This document shows, piece by piece, positions 1 through 6,779 of a stretch of DNA of 13,167 nt. The stretch lies in assembly GCA_030426295.1 (NCBI GenBank), contig JAUHYY010000019.1, positions 1 to 13,167 on the forward strand, given 5' to 3'. A program made the translations under genes and the position numbers. Origin of the DNA: a bacterium (GTDB taxonomy: Bacteria; Patescibacteriota; Gracilibacteria; UBA1369; GCA-2718715). The notes below the pieces were generated by a model. The model saw nothing but the letters and a program-made list of their open reading frames with translations. It made no database searches and was not told the DNA's origin. Every line of letters starts with the position of its first letter. Within the stretch, counting starts at the first letter, position 1.

Positions 1-867
1 GTAAATGACTCCCCTTTTGCTGGTAAAGAAGGTGAATTCGTAACTAGTAGGCATCTTAAAGAACGTCTTGAGAAAGAGCTTGAAACTAATGTTGGTCTAC
101 AAATTGAACCAGTGCAAAATAGTGATGCTGTTAAGGTTTATGGTAGAGGTGAAATGCATATCGCTGTACTTATTGAGTCAATGAGACGTGAAGGGTTTGA
201 ACTGCAAATTTCACAACCTGAAGTTCTTATGCAAGAAATTGATGGTCAAAAACAAGAGCCAATTGAAATGGCTGTGATTAATGTTCCTGATTCTATGTCT
301 GGTGCAATTATTGAAGCGCTAGGTAAGAGAAAAGGGATTATGAAAAACATGAAATCTGAAAATGGTAATACTCTTCTTGAATTTGAAGTTCCTACTCGTG
401 GGCTGCTTGGATTCAGAGGGATGTTCCTGCTTCTTACTCGTGGTGAAGGAACTCTTTATCATTCATTCGATCACTTTGCTCCTTATGTTGGTCCAATTGA
501 GAAACGTGCAGTTGGTTCGATGATCTCTGGTGAGAATGGTGCTACTATGGCTTACTCGCTATGGAAGCTTCAAGAAAGAGGTCCGCTATTTGTTGGTCCT
601 GCTACTGAAGTTTATGAAGGGATGATCATTGGTGAACATAACCAAGGTACTGATCTAGTTGTGAATCCAATTAAGAATAAGAAACTTTCTAACGTAAGAT
701 CTTCTGGTGCTGATGAAGCTCTAAATCTTACTCCTATATCTGAAATGACACTTGAAAAAGCTATTGAGTACATTAAAGAAGATGAGTACGTAGAGATTAC
801 TCCGAACAACATTAGGCTTAGAAAGAAGTTCCTTAAAGAGCATGAAAGAAAAAGAGGCGGAAAATAG
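1..867 (+). CDS. typA: GTPase TypA/BipA, C-terminal part (5' end outside window)
   Basis: The reading frame is open from base 1 and gives 288 residues before TAG, so the N-terminal GTPase domain and part of domain II lie to the left of the window. The visible part begins with VNDSPFAGKEG, typical of the end of domain II in TypA. It continues through the EF-G-like domain (GRGEMHIAVLIESMRREG, then ISQPEV) and the C-terminal domain specific to this family, with RGLLGFRG, FDHFAPYVG, SGENGATMAYSLWKLQERG and GEHNQGTDL, and a basic tail. TypA/BipA is a ribosome-associated translational GTPase involved in 50S assembly and stress or low-temperature growth. The visible domains look intact. The next gene starts 52 bases downstream and no terminator hairpin is visible between them, so read-through into the zinc operon is possible. 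Confidence 0.97.
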   Translation, partial: VNDSPFAGKEGEFVTSRHLKERLEKELETNVGLQIEPVQNSDAVKVYGRGEMHIAVLIESMRREGFELQISQPEVLMQEIDGQKQEPIEMAVINVPDSMSGAIIEALGKRKGIMKNMKSENGNTLLEFEVPTRGLLGFRGMFLLLTRGEGTLYHSFDHFAPYVGPIEKRAVGSMISGENGATMAYSLWKLQERGPLFVGPATEVYEGMIIGEHNQGTDLVVNPIKNKKLSNVRSSGADEALNLTPISEMTLEKAIEYIKEDEYVEITPNNIRLRKKFLKEHERKRGGK

Positions 868-869
868 TA

Positions 870-907
870 TTGACTATAAACAGTAAATGCAATAGTGTTG
901 CGTTACT
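870..907 (+). promoter_or_regulatory. Candidate promoter and operator of the zur-znu operon
   Basis: A -35-like TTGACT lies at 870-875. The -10 is weak; the best fit is AATAGT at 891-896, with a short 15-base spacer. Overlapping it is an imperfect dyad: AGTAAATGCAA (882-892) faces TTGCGTTACT (898-907) across five bases, with a one-base offset between its inner and outer halves. Its size and place, 13-38 bases ahead of the zur ATG, fit a Fur-family dimer site that would block transcription when zinc is plentiful. The dyad is seen in the sequence; that it binds Zur is inferred. Confidence 0.4.
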
Positions 908-919
908 TAATTTTTAGTC

Positions 920-1339
920 ATGTTAGACAGTAAACTTTTAGATCGTCTTAAAGATAGTAAGCTCAAGGTAACTTTGCCTAGAAGAATTGTTCTTGAGATA
1001 CTCAGTGAAGCAGACAAGCCTTTGAACCCTTATGAGATTGTTGATCTTGCTAAGGCGAATGGCAAGAAAATTGATACTGTTACTGTCTATAGAATAATGG
1101 ATGCTTTTGAAGACTCTAATATTGTTCACAAGCTTAAGGGTCAAAGTAAGTATATGATTTGTGAGCATCCCTGTGATGATCATTGTCATCATCAGTTTAT
1201 TTGTGATTCATGTGGAGACGTAAGCGATCTTCACATTAGTGATGAAAGTTTTATTGGGGAATTAATAAAGAAGTTCCCTGGTATTAAAATTGAGGCTCAT
1301 TACTTTGAGTTCTCTGGTTTATGTAAAAATTGTAATTAA
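920..1339 (+). CDS. zur: Fur-family metalloregulator, probably zinc uptake repressor Zur
   Basis: A 139-residue protein of normal Fur-family length. Residues 1-75 form the winged helix (SKLKVTLPRRIVLEIL, then the recognition region DTVTVYRIMDAF around 52-63). Residues 80-139 form the dimerisation and metal-binding part. Two CxxC pairs, C95/C98 and C135/C138, make the structural zinc site, and a His/Cys-rich stretch at 81-91 (C81, H83, C85, H88, C89, H90, H91) supplies likely sensing ligands. The specific reading as Zur rests on context: znuA starts 10 bases after its stop and znuC and znuB follow. A Fur, Mur or Nur role cannot be excluded from sequence alone. It would bind operator DNA as a zinc-loaded dimer and repress the operon, including itself. 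There is no Shine-Dalgarno sequence before the ATG. C81, C85 and C89 come in addition to the usual four cysteines. Confidence 0.85.
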   Translation: MLDSKLLDRLKDSKLKVTLPRRIVLEILSEADKPLNPYEIVDLAKANGKKIDTVTVYRIMDAFEDSNIVHKLKGQSKYMICEHPCDDHCHHQFICDSCGDVSDLHISDESFIGELIKKFPGIKIEAHYFEFSGLCKNCN

Positions 1340-1349
1340 TAAGAATAAT

Positions 1350-2339
1350 ATGAAAAAAGTTTTAATTAGCCTGTTGGCTATATCAATGTTAGCAGGATGC
1401 AGTGCTGCTAATGAAACAAGTTCTTCTGATGAAGCTCTTAAAGTTGCTGCAACTATATTCCCTATTGCTGATATTGCTTCAAGTATTGGTGGTGATAAAG
1501 TTCAAGTCGAAGCGATTCTTCCTGCGGGATCAAGTCCGCATACTTTTAATGCTTCACCTTCAGATATTCGTAAAATTAGTGGCTCAGATGTAGTATTTTC
1601 TGTTGGCCACGATCTTGATGGATGGATCACTGAAATGATTGAAAACTCAGATGCAGAAGTTGAAGTTAAAACTGTAGATGCAGGAATTGAATTGATGGAG
1701 TTTGAGGGACATCATGACCATGATGATCATGAACATGAAGAGGAACATCACGATGACGATCACGAACATGATGAAGAACATGAGGGCCACGAAGAAGATG
1801 ATCACGATGAGCATGAAGGTCATGATCATGAGGGAGTTGATCCTCACTATTGGCTTTCAGCAAGCAACGGATCAGTTATTGCTGAAAATATAGCGAATGT
1901 ATTTATCGAGTTAGACCCTTCTAATGAAGGTTATTATATGTCTAACCTCGAAGCTTTCCAAAATGAAATGGTAACTCTTAATACTCAAATCAAAGAAACT
2001 ATTGCTTCTGGTGTTGAGAAGCCTGAAATGATTGTTTTCCACGATTCTTGGGCTTACTTTGCAAGTGCTTATGGATTAGAAGTTATTGCAACTTTTGAGC
2101 CAAGTCCAGGTAAAGAGCCAACTCCTAAATATCTTGAAGAGTTGTATGAATCTGCAGAAGCTCATGGACTTAGTGCAGTGTTCTCAGAACCTCAGCTTTC
2201 TTCAGATGCTCTTGATCCTTTTGTAGAGGACTTAGGTTTATCGATCTATGTGCTTGATCCACTTGGAGGACTTGATGAAACTGGTTCATACATGGAATTA
2301 TTACTTTCTAACGCTCAAACTATTGCAGAAGCCATCTAA
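1350..2339 (+). CDS. znuA: Zinc ABC transporter substrate-binding lipoprotein ZnuA
   Basis: The ATG at 1350 gives 329 residues and a clean lipoprotein signal (MKKVLISLLAISMLAGC, lipid-modified Cys17). A longer in-frame start at 1290 lies inside zur and adds a tail that would spoil the signal, so I reject it. The protein belongs to the cluster A-I metal-binding proteins: ligand candidates are H64 (SSPHTF), H166 (DPHYW), H231 (FHDSWAYF) and D303 (LDPLGG). Between the first two sits a 40-residue loop, residues 121-160, of only His, Asp, Glu and Gly with 15 His. This is the mark of ZnuA rather than MntA/TroA, and such loops are thought to collect zinc and pass it to the binding cleft. It works outside the membrane, delivering Zn2+ to ZnuB. 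It is second in the operon, 10 bases after zur, and znuC overlaps its 3' end. No Shine-Dalgarno sequence is visible. Confidence 0.95.
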   Translation: MKKVLISLLAISMLAGCSAANETSSSDEALKVAATIFPIADIASSIGGDKVQVEAILPAGSSPHTFNASPSDIRKISGSDVVFSVGHDLDGWITEMIENSDAEVEVKTVDAGIELMEFEGHHDHDDHEHEEEHHDDDHEHDEEHEGHEEDDHDEHEGHDHEGVDPHYWLSASNGSVIAENIANVFIELDPSNEGYYMSNLEAFQNEMVTLNTQIKETIASGVEKPEMIVFHDSWAYFASAYGLEVIATFEPSPGKEPTPKYLEELYESAEAHGLSAVFSEPQLSSDALDPFVEDLGLSIYVLDPLGGLDETGSYMELLLSNAQTIAEAI

Positions 2340-3036
2340 TAAATTATTAGAAGTACAGGATCTATCAGTTAATCTTGGTGGATTAAATATAATTAAGAAT
2401 GTCTCTTTTGATCTAGATCAAGGGGACATTCTTTCTGTGATTGGGCCCAATGGTTCTGGTAAAACAACTTTAGTAAAAGCGATACTTGGGTTAGTTGCAT
2501 ATAAAGGTAAGGTAAGCGTTAATGGTAAGCCTGTTAACAAGGCTTTAGATCTAATCGGGTATGTCCCTCAAAGATTTTATTTTGACAGGAATTTTCCGAT
2601 CACTGTGGAAGAGTTTTTGTCTTTGTCTTTCAAGGGTAAAGATTTAAAAAATAATAAGGTTTGTGATCAGCTAAAGGTAGATGATCTCTACAGCAAAATG
2701 ATTGGTGCGCTCTCGGGTGGTCAACTTCAGAGAGTACTGATTGCTAGAGCTATGTTGAATAATCCAAAGCTATTAATATTTGATGAGCCAACGACCGGTA
2801 TAGATGTTGGTGGCCAGGATAGTTTCTACGAGATGGCGTCACATCTAAATAAAGACCATGGCGTGGCAATTATATTGATATCGCATGAAGTAAATGTTGT
2901 ATTTAAGTATAGTGATAAAGTTCTTTGTCTTCATGAAGGTGAAGTATGTTGTCATGGAAACAATTACGATTTTGATATCGATGCATTGAAGAAAATATAT
3001 GGAGACAACTTTTCGTTACATAACCATAACCACTAA
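2323..3036 (+). CDS. znuC: Zinc ABC transporter ATP-binding protein ZnuC
   Basis: A cytoplasmic ABC ATPase with all motifs in place: Walker A GPNGSGKT (residues 41-48), signature LSGGQ (130-134), Walker B LLIFDEP with D154 and E155, and switch His188 (ISHE). It powers zinc import through ZnuB. The start is uncertain. Homology begins near LLEVQDLSV, but no ATG or GTG lies close by. I chose TTG at 2323, which gives 237 residues, the usual family size, and a 17-base overlap with znuA. The only upstream ATG in this frame (2248) would overlap znuA by 92 bases and add 25 unrelated residues. Neither has a Shine-Dalgarno sequence, so translation is probably coupled to znuA. The C-terminus ends in SLHNHNH, a short His tail that could bind metal. 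The znuB ATG follows two bases after the stop. Confidence 0.93.
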   Translation: MQKPSNKLLEVQDLSVNLGGLNIIKNVSFDLDQGDILSVIGPNGSGKTTLVKAILGLVAYKGKVSVNGKPVNKALDLIGYVPQRFYFDRNFPITVEEFLSLSFKGKDLKNNKVCDQLKVDDLYSKMIGALSGGQLQRVLIARAMLNNPKLLIFDEPTTGIDVGGQDSFYEMASHLNKDHGVAIILISHEVNVVFKYSDKVLCLHEGEVCCHGNNYDFDIDALKKIYGDNFSLHNHNH

Positions 3037-3038
3037 TA

Positions 3039-3845
3039 ATGATTGAAGTATTACAAATACCGTTTATGCAGAGAGCTTTGCTAGCAGGTGTAATGCTTGC
3101 CCTACTTCTTGCTGTACTTGGGGTGTTTGTAGTGCTAAGAAAAATGGCATTCTTTTCAGAAGGTATTGCTCATGCTTCTTTGGCTGGTGTTGCGATGAGT
3201 CTTCTATTTTCATTTGCGCCTTTGTTAGGAGCTGTATTGGCTGCGACTGTGTTTGCAAGTTTTATTTATATTATGGAAGACAAACTAAAATCTAGCTCTG
3301 ATACAGCCATTGGGATTATTTTTGCAACTGGGCTTTCTATTGGTGTGATACTTATGAGCGCTATACCAGGTTATCAGCCCGAGCTTATTAGTTATCTTTT
3401 CGGGAATATACTAGCTATTTCAAAACAAGATCTGTGGATAATCGCTATTGTAAGCTCAGTGATTTTAGCTTTAGTTTTTGCTATCAGAAATAAGTTGACC
3501 CTGTTTGCTTTAAATGAAGATCTTGCTTTGGTATCTGGTATAAATACTAAGCTACTAAAGCTCGGTTTATATATAGTTCTTTCTGTTGGCGTGGTATTGG
3601 CTCTAAAGGTTTTAGGTATTATTCTTGTTAGTGCTCTGCTTGTTATACCTGTAGCAATATCTCAACTTTTATCAAAATCGTTTAAGGTACTTGTCGTTTT
3701 AAGCATCGCTCTCAGTGAGTTTATTCTGATAGCGGGAATATTCGGATCTTATTATCTTGATCTGCCTACAGGGCCTACTATAGTTGTGTTTGGGGCTTGT
3801 GTATATGCGGTGTTTGGGTTGATTAAGTTGGTTCAAAAAGCTTAA
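3039..3845 (+). CDS. znuB: Zinc ABC transporter permease ZnuB
   Basis: A 268-residue integral membrane protein of the ABC-3 permease family (ZnuB/MntB/TroC type), with about eight or nine hydrophobic helices. Family landmarks include RKMAFFSEGIAHASLAGVA (residues 34-52), where the coupling segment that contacts the ATPase is expected, and DTAIGIIFATGLSIG, PELISYLFGNIL, ALKVLGIILVSALLVIP and DLPTGPTIV. It forms the membrane channel for Zn2+ delivered by ZnuA and driven by ZnuC. Zinc rather than manganese is inferred from the His-rich ZnuA and the Fur-family gene at the head of the operon. The ATG lies two bases after the znuC stop, which points to coupled translation. Its TAA sits in the palindrome TTAA at 3842-3845, which also holds the stop of the convergent gene, so the two genes overlap by four bases with no room for a terminator. 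Confidence 0.95.
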   Translation: MIEVLQIPFMQRALLAGVMLALLLAVLGVFVVLRKMAFFSEGIAHASLAGVAMSLLFSFAPLLGAVLAATVFASFIYIMEDKLKSSSDTAIGIIFATGLSIGVILMSAIPGYQPELISYLFGNILAISKQDLWIIAIVSSVILALVFAIRNKLTLFALNEDLALVSGINTKLLKLGLYIVLSVGVVLALKVLGIILVSALLVIPVAISQLLSKSFKVLVVLSIALSEFILIAGIFGSYYLDLPTGPTIVVFGACVYAVFGLIKLVQKA

Positions 3846-5221
3846 TCTAAGCTCTCGAAAAAGTCCCACATGTGTTCGCCTGTTCCACGAGGCCAGTTGT
3901 GAGGGTAATAGTTACCGCTTGAATCATAATCTTGATCATGTGGGCACCAAACTACTGGATGGTTTTCTGTGCAGCCTTGGTACTCAACACAATTATGTTC
4001 TGAGGGTTCTACTTCTGTGTAATCCTGCGAGCATGAGTTTTGCTCTAAGAACCAGTCTCGTGAGTTTATAGCACCTTGTATGCTTTGTAGTCTGTCATTT
4101 GGATTGTGTAGTTGCATAACTGCTGTTGGACCAGTGCAGTCGCTGTTAGTTCTTGCGCTACCGATAGATGCAACAGCTCTTATTTTGTCGCCTCTTGCGC
4201 ATGCGAGACTGTTAGTAAACCATCCTCCAAGTGAGTGGCCAAGTGCGAATACCTTGTCTTTGTTAACGCAGTATGAGTCTGAAATTTCTTCGAGCATTTC
4301 ATCGAAGAATTCATAATCTCTAAGTGCTGATCCTGGGTCGCTTGCGTCTGACCATGTGTATGCTCCGCCTGATGGTAGCTCTAGTCCAGAAGGGTAAACG
4401 ATAATTGCTTTATTATTAATTGGTCTTTCAATCTTATAATATGCTCTAACTTGTGAGTTTGAGTTAGTTCGACCGTGGAATGCAAAAACTAATGGATAAG
4501 GATACTCTGGATCATAGTTGTCTGGAATTACTCTTATTGCTGAGCTCTCTACACCGTTGACGTTAAATGATGTTGGAGCAGAGCTTGGTGGTTCCTCGCT
4601 GCAGCCAAGTGTGCGTGAATTATAAGTGGCGTTAATGTATGTCTGTTGGTTCTTTATGTCTACCGTTTGATCTACTAAGAATGCCATTTGGCCTCGGTTT
4701 GCATCTTGGCCAGGTTTGTATGTGTATCTAGAAAATATATTGTTGTCATGAGCATATTCTCGGAAAGGTTCGTACCATTCTTCATCGTCTGTTGGTTCGT
4801 CATATGGTATATCGAAACTTTTAACTACTATGCTAAGTGCTTCGCTAATATTAACTTCTTTTTCAGGTCCGAATGTGCCGTCTTCGTAGCCTTGGATTAT
4901 TCCTTCTTCTTTTGCGGTGCATACGTAATCTGCGAACCATTGGTCGCTTACATCATCGAAACATTCTTCGTCTGCAGTTTGGATTTCTGTTCCAATAGAT
5001 TCGAGTACTATTTTTGTAAACTCAGCTCGATTGATTGGGTTCAATGGTCTGAACGTACCGTCTTCGTAGCCTTGGATTACTCCTGAGAACTGAAGGTTTT
5101 CTATGCTGTCTTTGTACTCGCTGTTTTCTATGTCAGGGAAAACTAATTCAGCACTTGCTGTGAAGCTTAGAGTGCTTATTAAAATTGCTACAGAACTTAT
5201 TGTTGCGATTATTTTTTTCAT
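3842..5221 (-). CDS. Secreted SLH-repeat protein with PHB-depolymerase/feruloyl-esterase-like domain
   Basis: The ATG at 5221 gives 459 residues with a signal peptide (MKKIIATISS..., cleavage likely after TASA, residue 24). A start seven codons earlier would overlap the upstream gene and place SYYNKF before the signal, so it is less likely. Residues 27-187 hold three S-layer homology repeats, beginning near F28, F88 and W149. The first keeps NRAEF, close to the TRAE motif that binds cell-wall polymers; the second is changed to NISEAL and the third to NRGQM. Residues 215-459 form an alpha/beta-hydrolase of the Esterase_PHB/LpqC/CE1 type: oxyanion region FHGRTNS, nucleophile GHSLGG (S330), D376 in NPNDR, and H441 in HNWP, matching the HxWP motif of feruloyl esterases. 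Ten cysteines suggest disulfides and export. It is probably a wall-bound esterase; the substrate (feruloyl or acetyl polysaccharide, polyester, other) cannot be read from sequence. It lies 7 bases after the fusion lipoprotein gene, so it is likely co-transcribed. Confidence 0.88.
   Translation of the reverse strand: MKKIIATISSVAILISTLSFTASAELVFPDIENSEYKDSIENLQFSGVIQGYEDGTFRPLNPINRAEFTKIVLESIGTEIQTADEECFDDVSDQWFADYVCTAKEEGIIQGYEDGTFGPEKEVNISEALSIVVKSFDIPYDEPTDDEEWYEPFREYAHDNNIFSRYTYKPGQDANRGQMAFLVDQTVDIKNQQTYINATYNSRTLGCSEEPPSSAPTSFNVNGVESSAIRVIPDNYDPEYPYPLVFAFHGRTNSNSQVRAYYKIERPINNKAIIVYPSGLELPSGGAYTWSDASDPGSALRDYEFFDEMLEEISDSYCVNKDKVFALGHSLGGWFTNSLACARGDKIRAVASIGSARTNSDCTGPTAVMQLHNPNDRLQSIQGAINSRDWFLEQNSCSQDYTEVEPSEHNCVEYQGCTENHPVVWCPHDQDYDSSGNYYPHNWPRGTGEHMWDFFESLD
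4871..5084 (-). repeat. Near-identical DNA repeat inside SLH repeats 1 and 2
   Basis: Bases 4871-4904 and 5051-5084 match at 31 of 34 positions, including an exact 22-base run (4878-4899 and 5058-5079). They are exactly 180 bases, or 60 codons, apart and both encode IQGYEDGTF of the SLH domain. The rest of the two repeats is far more diverged, which suggests local gene conversion or strong selection on this segment. Confidence 0.85.
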
Positions 5222-5228
5222 GAATTTA

Positions 5229-6722
5229 TTATAATAACTCAAGAGGATTAATCCAATCTTTGAGTTCTGAGCTTGTATTTACATATCCTCGTAAATCTGT
5301 GTCAGTTCCTGGTTTGATTGAAAAGTGTAAATGCTTTCTTTCGTTATCTGTTTCTTCTGTGTAGCCGGCTCCTAGAACTCCGAGTCTTTCTCCTTTCTCA
5401 ACTGTTGAGTTGTTTGTAAGAGATCTTGGGTCTAGGTGGCCATAAAGCACAGAGTAGGTTTGGCCACTTAATTCATGCTCTAGTATTATAACTCCTCCGT
5501 AGCCGTTGACGCGCCCCCCGTAGAGTACTTTGCCTTTTGTTATCGCTAAGACTTCGGTGTCTTGTGTTACATCAGTATACTCTATGTCTACACCTGTATG
5601 GTAACCTGTGAATCTTTCGGGTTCTACTGGTGAGCTATCAGGGGTTACATATGTTCCAAATTCTTTTAAGTTAATCCTAGATCTGAATTCGTCAACTGGT
5701 TCTATGATTTCTGTATCTTGCTTTTTGAGGATTTTATCGAAAAATTCTAAATTTGAGCTCATAAACTGTGGCCACATTTTTATAAATTCGTGGGGTTCTC
5801 CTTTGTAGGTGTTATAGATCACGTCTACTCCTGCTTCAAGCATTGCTCGATGTGTTTTATCAGCCCATTTCATAGGGGTTGATTCGTCAGCTGTTCCTTG
5901 TTGTATCAATACTGGAACTTTAATGTTATCGAAAAAATTTATTGGTGAGATGTTGTCCCAAAATTCTGGTGCTTGATCAAAGTCTCCATGATTTTGAAGG
6001 ATTATATCTCCTCTGTCAGGGTTACTTCTTCCCCATTTATCAAAGTTGTCACGAGTGTCTGAGCTCACTGGACCGTAGAGTACTGCAGCCTTTATCAGCT
6101 CCGGATGAGTTACAAGGATATTTTGAGTTATGCCTCCGCCCATTGAATGTCCAAGCATTCCTATGTTTTCTTTATCAAAGTACTCAAGATTTGATTCTCT
6201 TACTGCGTAAACTGCGCTAACAACATCTTCTGTGTAACCTAGTCTTAAATCCTGTTGATAGCCTTCGACCTTCGTTGATTCAGCATGGTTTCTATAGTCT
6301 GGATGTATAACGATGTAGCCTTCTTTTGCAAAGTAGTCTTGTTCTCTTTTTAGACCACGTCCGTTAGTGTATATTGCTGGGTCTATATAGCCATGATTCA
6401 ATACTAATACAGGGAATGGTCCGTCTCCTGTAGGCAAGTTCATGATTCCTGAGATAGTAAGATCTGCGCTTTTGTATGTAATATAATACCTCGTGTACAA
6501 ATTTGTACGCTCTAAAACCTTGCCAAGTTTTAAATCCCTACCATTAAATTCTTTTGTTGAAAATGCAGGCAAAGATAATTCGTCGTAATCTTTAACGTTA
6601 AATATTTCTTCTGATTCTTTGGGATTGTTACTTTTAGGAGCTACTTCATTTAATTTGGTAGAGGGTGTAGTAGTACAGCCTGCTATTAGTATGAAAATTG
6701 TTGCTAGTAAAAGTTTTTGCAT
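5229..6722 (-). CDS. Lipoprotein fusing a serine alpha/beta-hydrolase to an M23 peptidase
   Basis: The 497-residue product begins with a lipoprotein signal (MQKLLLATIFILIAGC, Cys16) and a Ser/Thr/Pro-rich linker. Residues 60-335 are an alpha/beta-hydrolase of the prolyl oligopeptidase/dienelactone hydrolase kind: LNHGYID (oxyanion region), nucleophile GHSMGG (S193), D279 in GTADEST and H311 in GEPHEF give a full triad. Residues 370-497 are an M23 (LytM-type) peptidase with zinc ligands H375 and D379 (HTGVD) and H466 in HLHF, plus H429 (YGHLD) and H464, so both catalytic centres look intact. M23 enzymes usually cut peptidoglycan cross-bridges; the hydrolase half could be an esterase or peptidase. 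The protein should sit outside the membrane on a lipid anchor. It lies 49 bases after purE and 7 before the SLH-esterase. A TAACAT at 6729-6734, six bases before the ATG, could be a -10 site for a nearly leaderless transcript. There is no Shine-Dalgarno sequence. Confidence 0.9.
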   Translation of the reverse strand: MQKLLLATIFILIAGCTTTPSTKLNEVAPKSNNPKESEEIFNVKDYDELSLPAFSTKEFNGRDLKLGKVLERTNLYTRYYITYKSADLTISGIMNLPTGDGPFPVLVLNHGYIDPAIYTNGRGLKREQDYFAKEGYIVIHPDYRNHAESTKVEGYQQDLRLGYTEDVVSAVYAVRESNLEYFDKENIGMLGHSMGGGITQNILVTHPELIKAAVLYGPVSSDTRDNFDKWGRSNPDRGDIILQNHGDFDQAPEFWDNISPINFFDNIKVPVLIQQGTADESTPMKWADKTHRAMLEAGVDVIYNTYKGEPHEFIKMWPQFMSSNLEFFDKILKKQDTEIIEPVDEFRSRINLKEFGTYVTPDSSPVEPERFTGYHTGVDIEYTDVTQDTEVLAITKGKVLYGGRVNGYGGVIILEHELSGQTYSVLYGHLDPRSLTNNSTVEKGERLGVLGAGYTEETDNERKHLHFSIKPGTDTDLRGYVNTSSELKDWINPLELL

Positions 6723-6733
6723 ATAGGTATGTT

Positions 6734-6779
6734 AACAGTAGTTGGTAGATTACTAAAATTAATAATTGTTTCTACTGTT
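6734..6779. repeat. Inverted repeat spanning the purE stop and the following spacer
   Basis: AACAGTAG at 6734-6741 faces CTACTGTT at 6772-6779, an exact 8-base match with 30 AT-rich bases between. One arm includes the purE stop codon. In the minus-strand transcript no U-run follows the hairpin, so it does not look like an intrinsic terminator. It may be an RNA structure or chance. Confidence 0.35.

Noticed and set aside
1290..1349. Longer start for znuA
   Set aside because: It overlaps zur by 50 bases and puts 20 extra residues before a clear lipoprotein signal peptide.
1647..1863. Two minus-strand open frames, one His-rich and one hydrophobic, opposite the znuA loop
   Set aside because: They are antisense products of the repeated CAT/GAT/GAA codons of the His-rich loop; CAT on one strand is ATG on the other. 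There is no independent start signal or family match.
2282..2345. Programmed frameshift joining znuA to znuC
   Set aside because: It would need a +1 shift and no slippery site is visible. Separate binding protein and ATPase are the rule, and a TTG start explains the layout.
4688..5086. A 132-residue plus-strand open frame rich in Cys, Phe and Val opposite the SLH repeats
   Set aside because: It is a shadow of the SLH coding sequence, shows the same repeat by reflection, and resembles no family.
6734..6779. Intrinsic terminator after purE
   Set aside because: The 8-base arms enclose a 30-base AT-rich loop and no U-run follows, so it lacks the form of a Rho-independent terminator.
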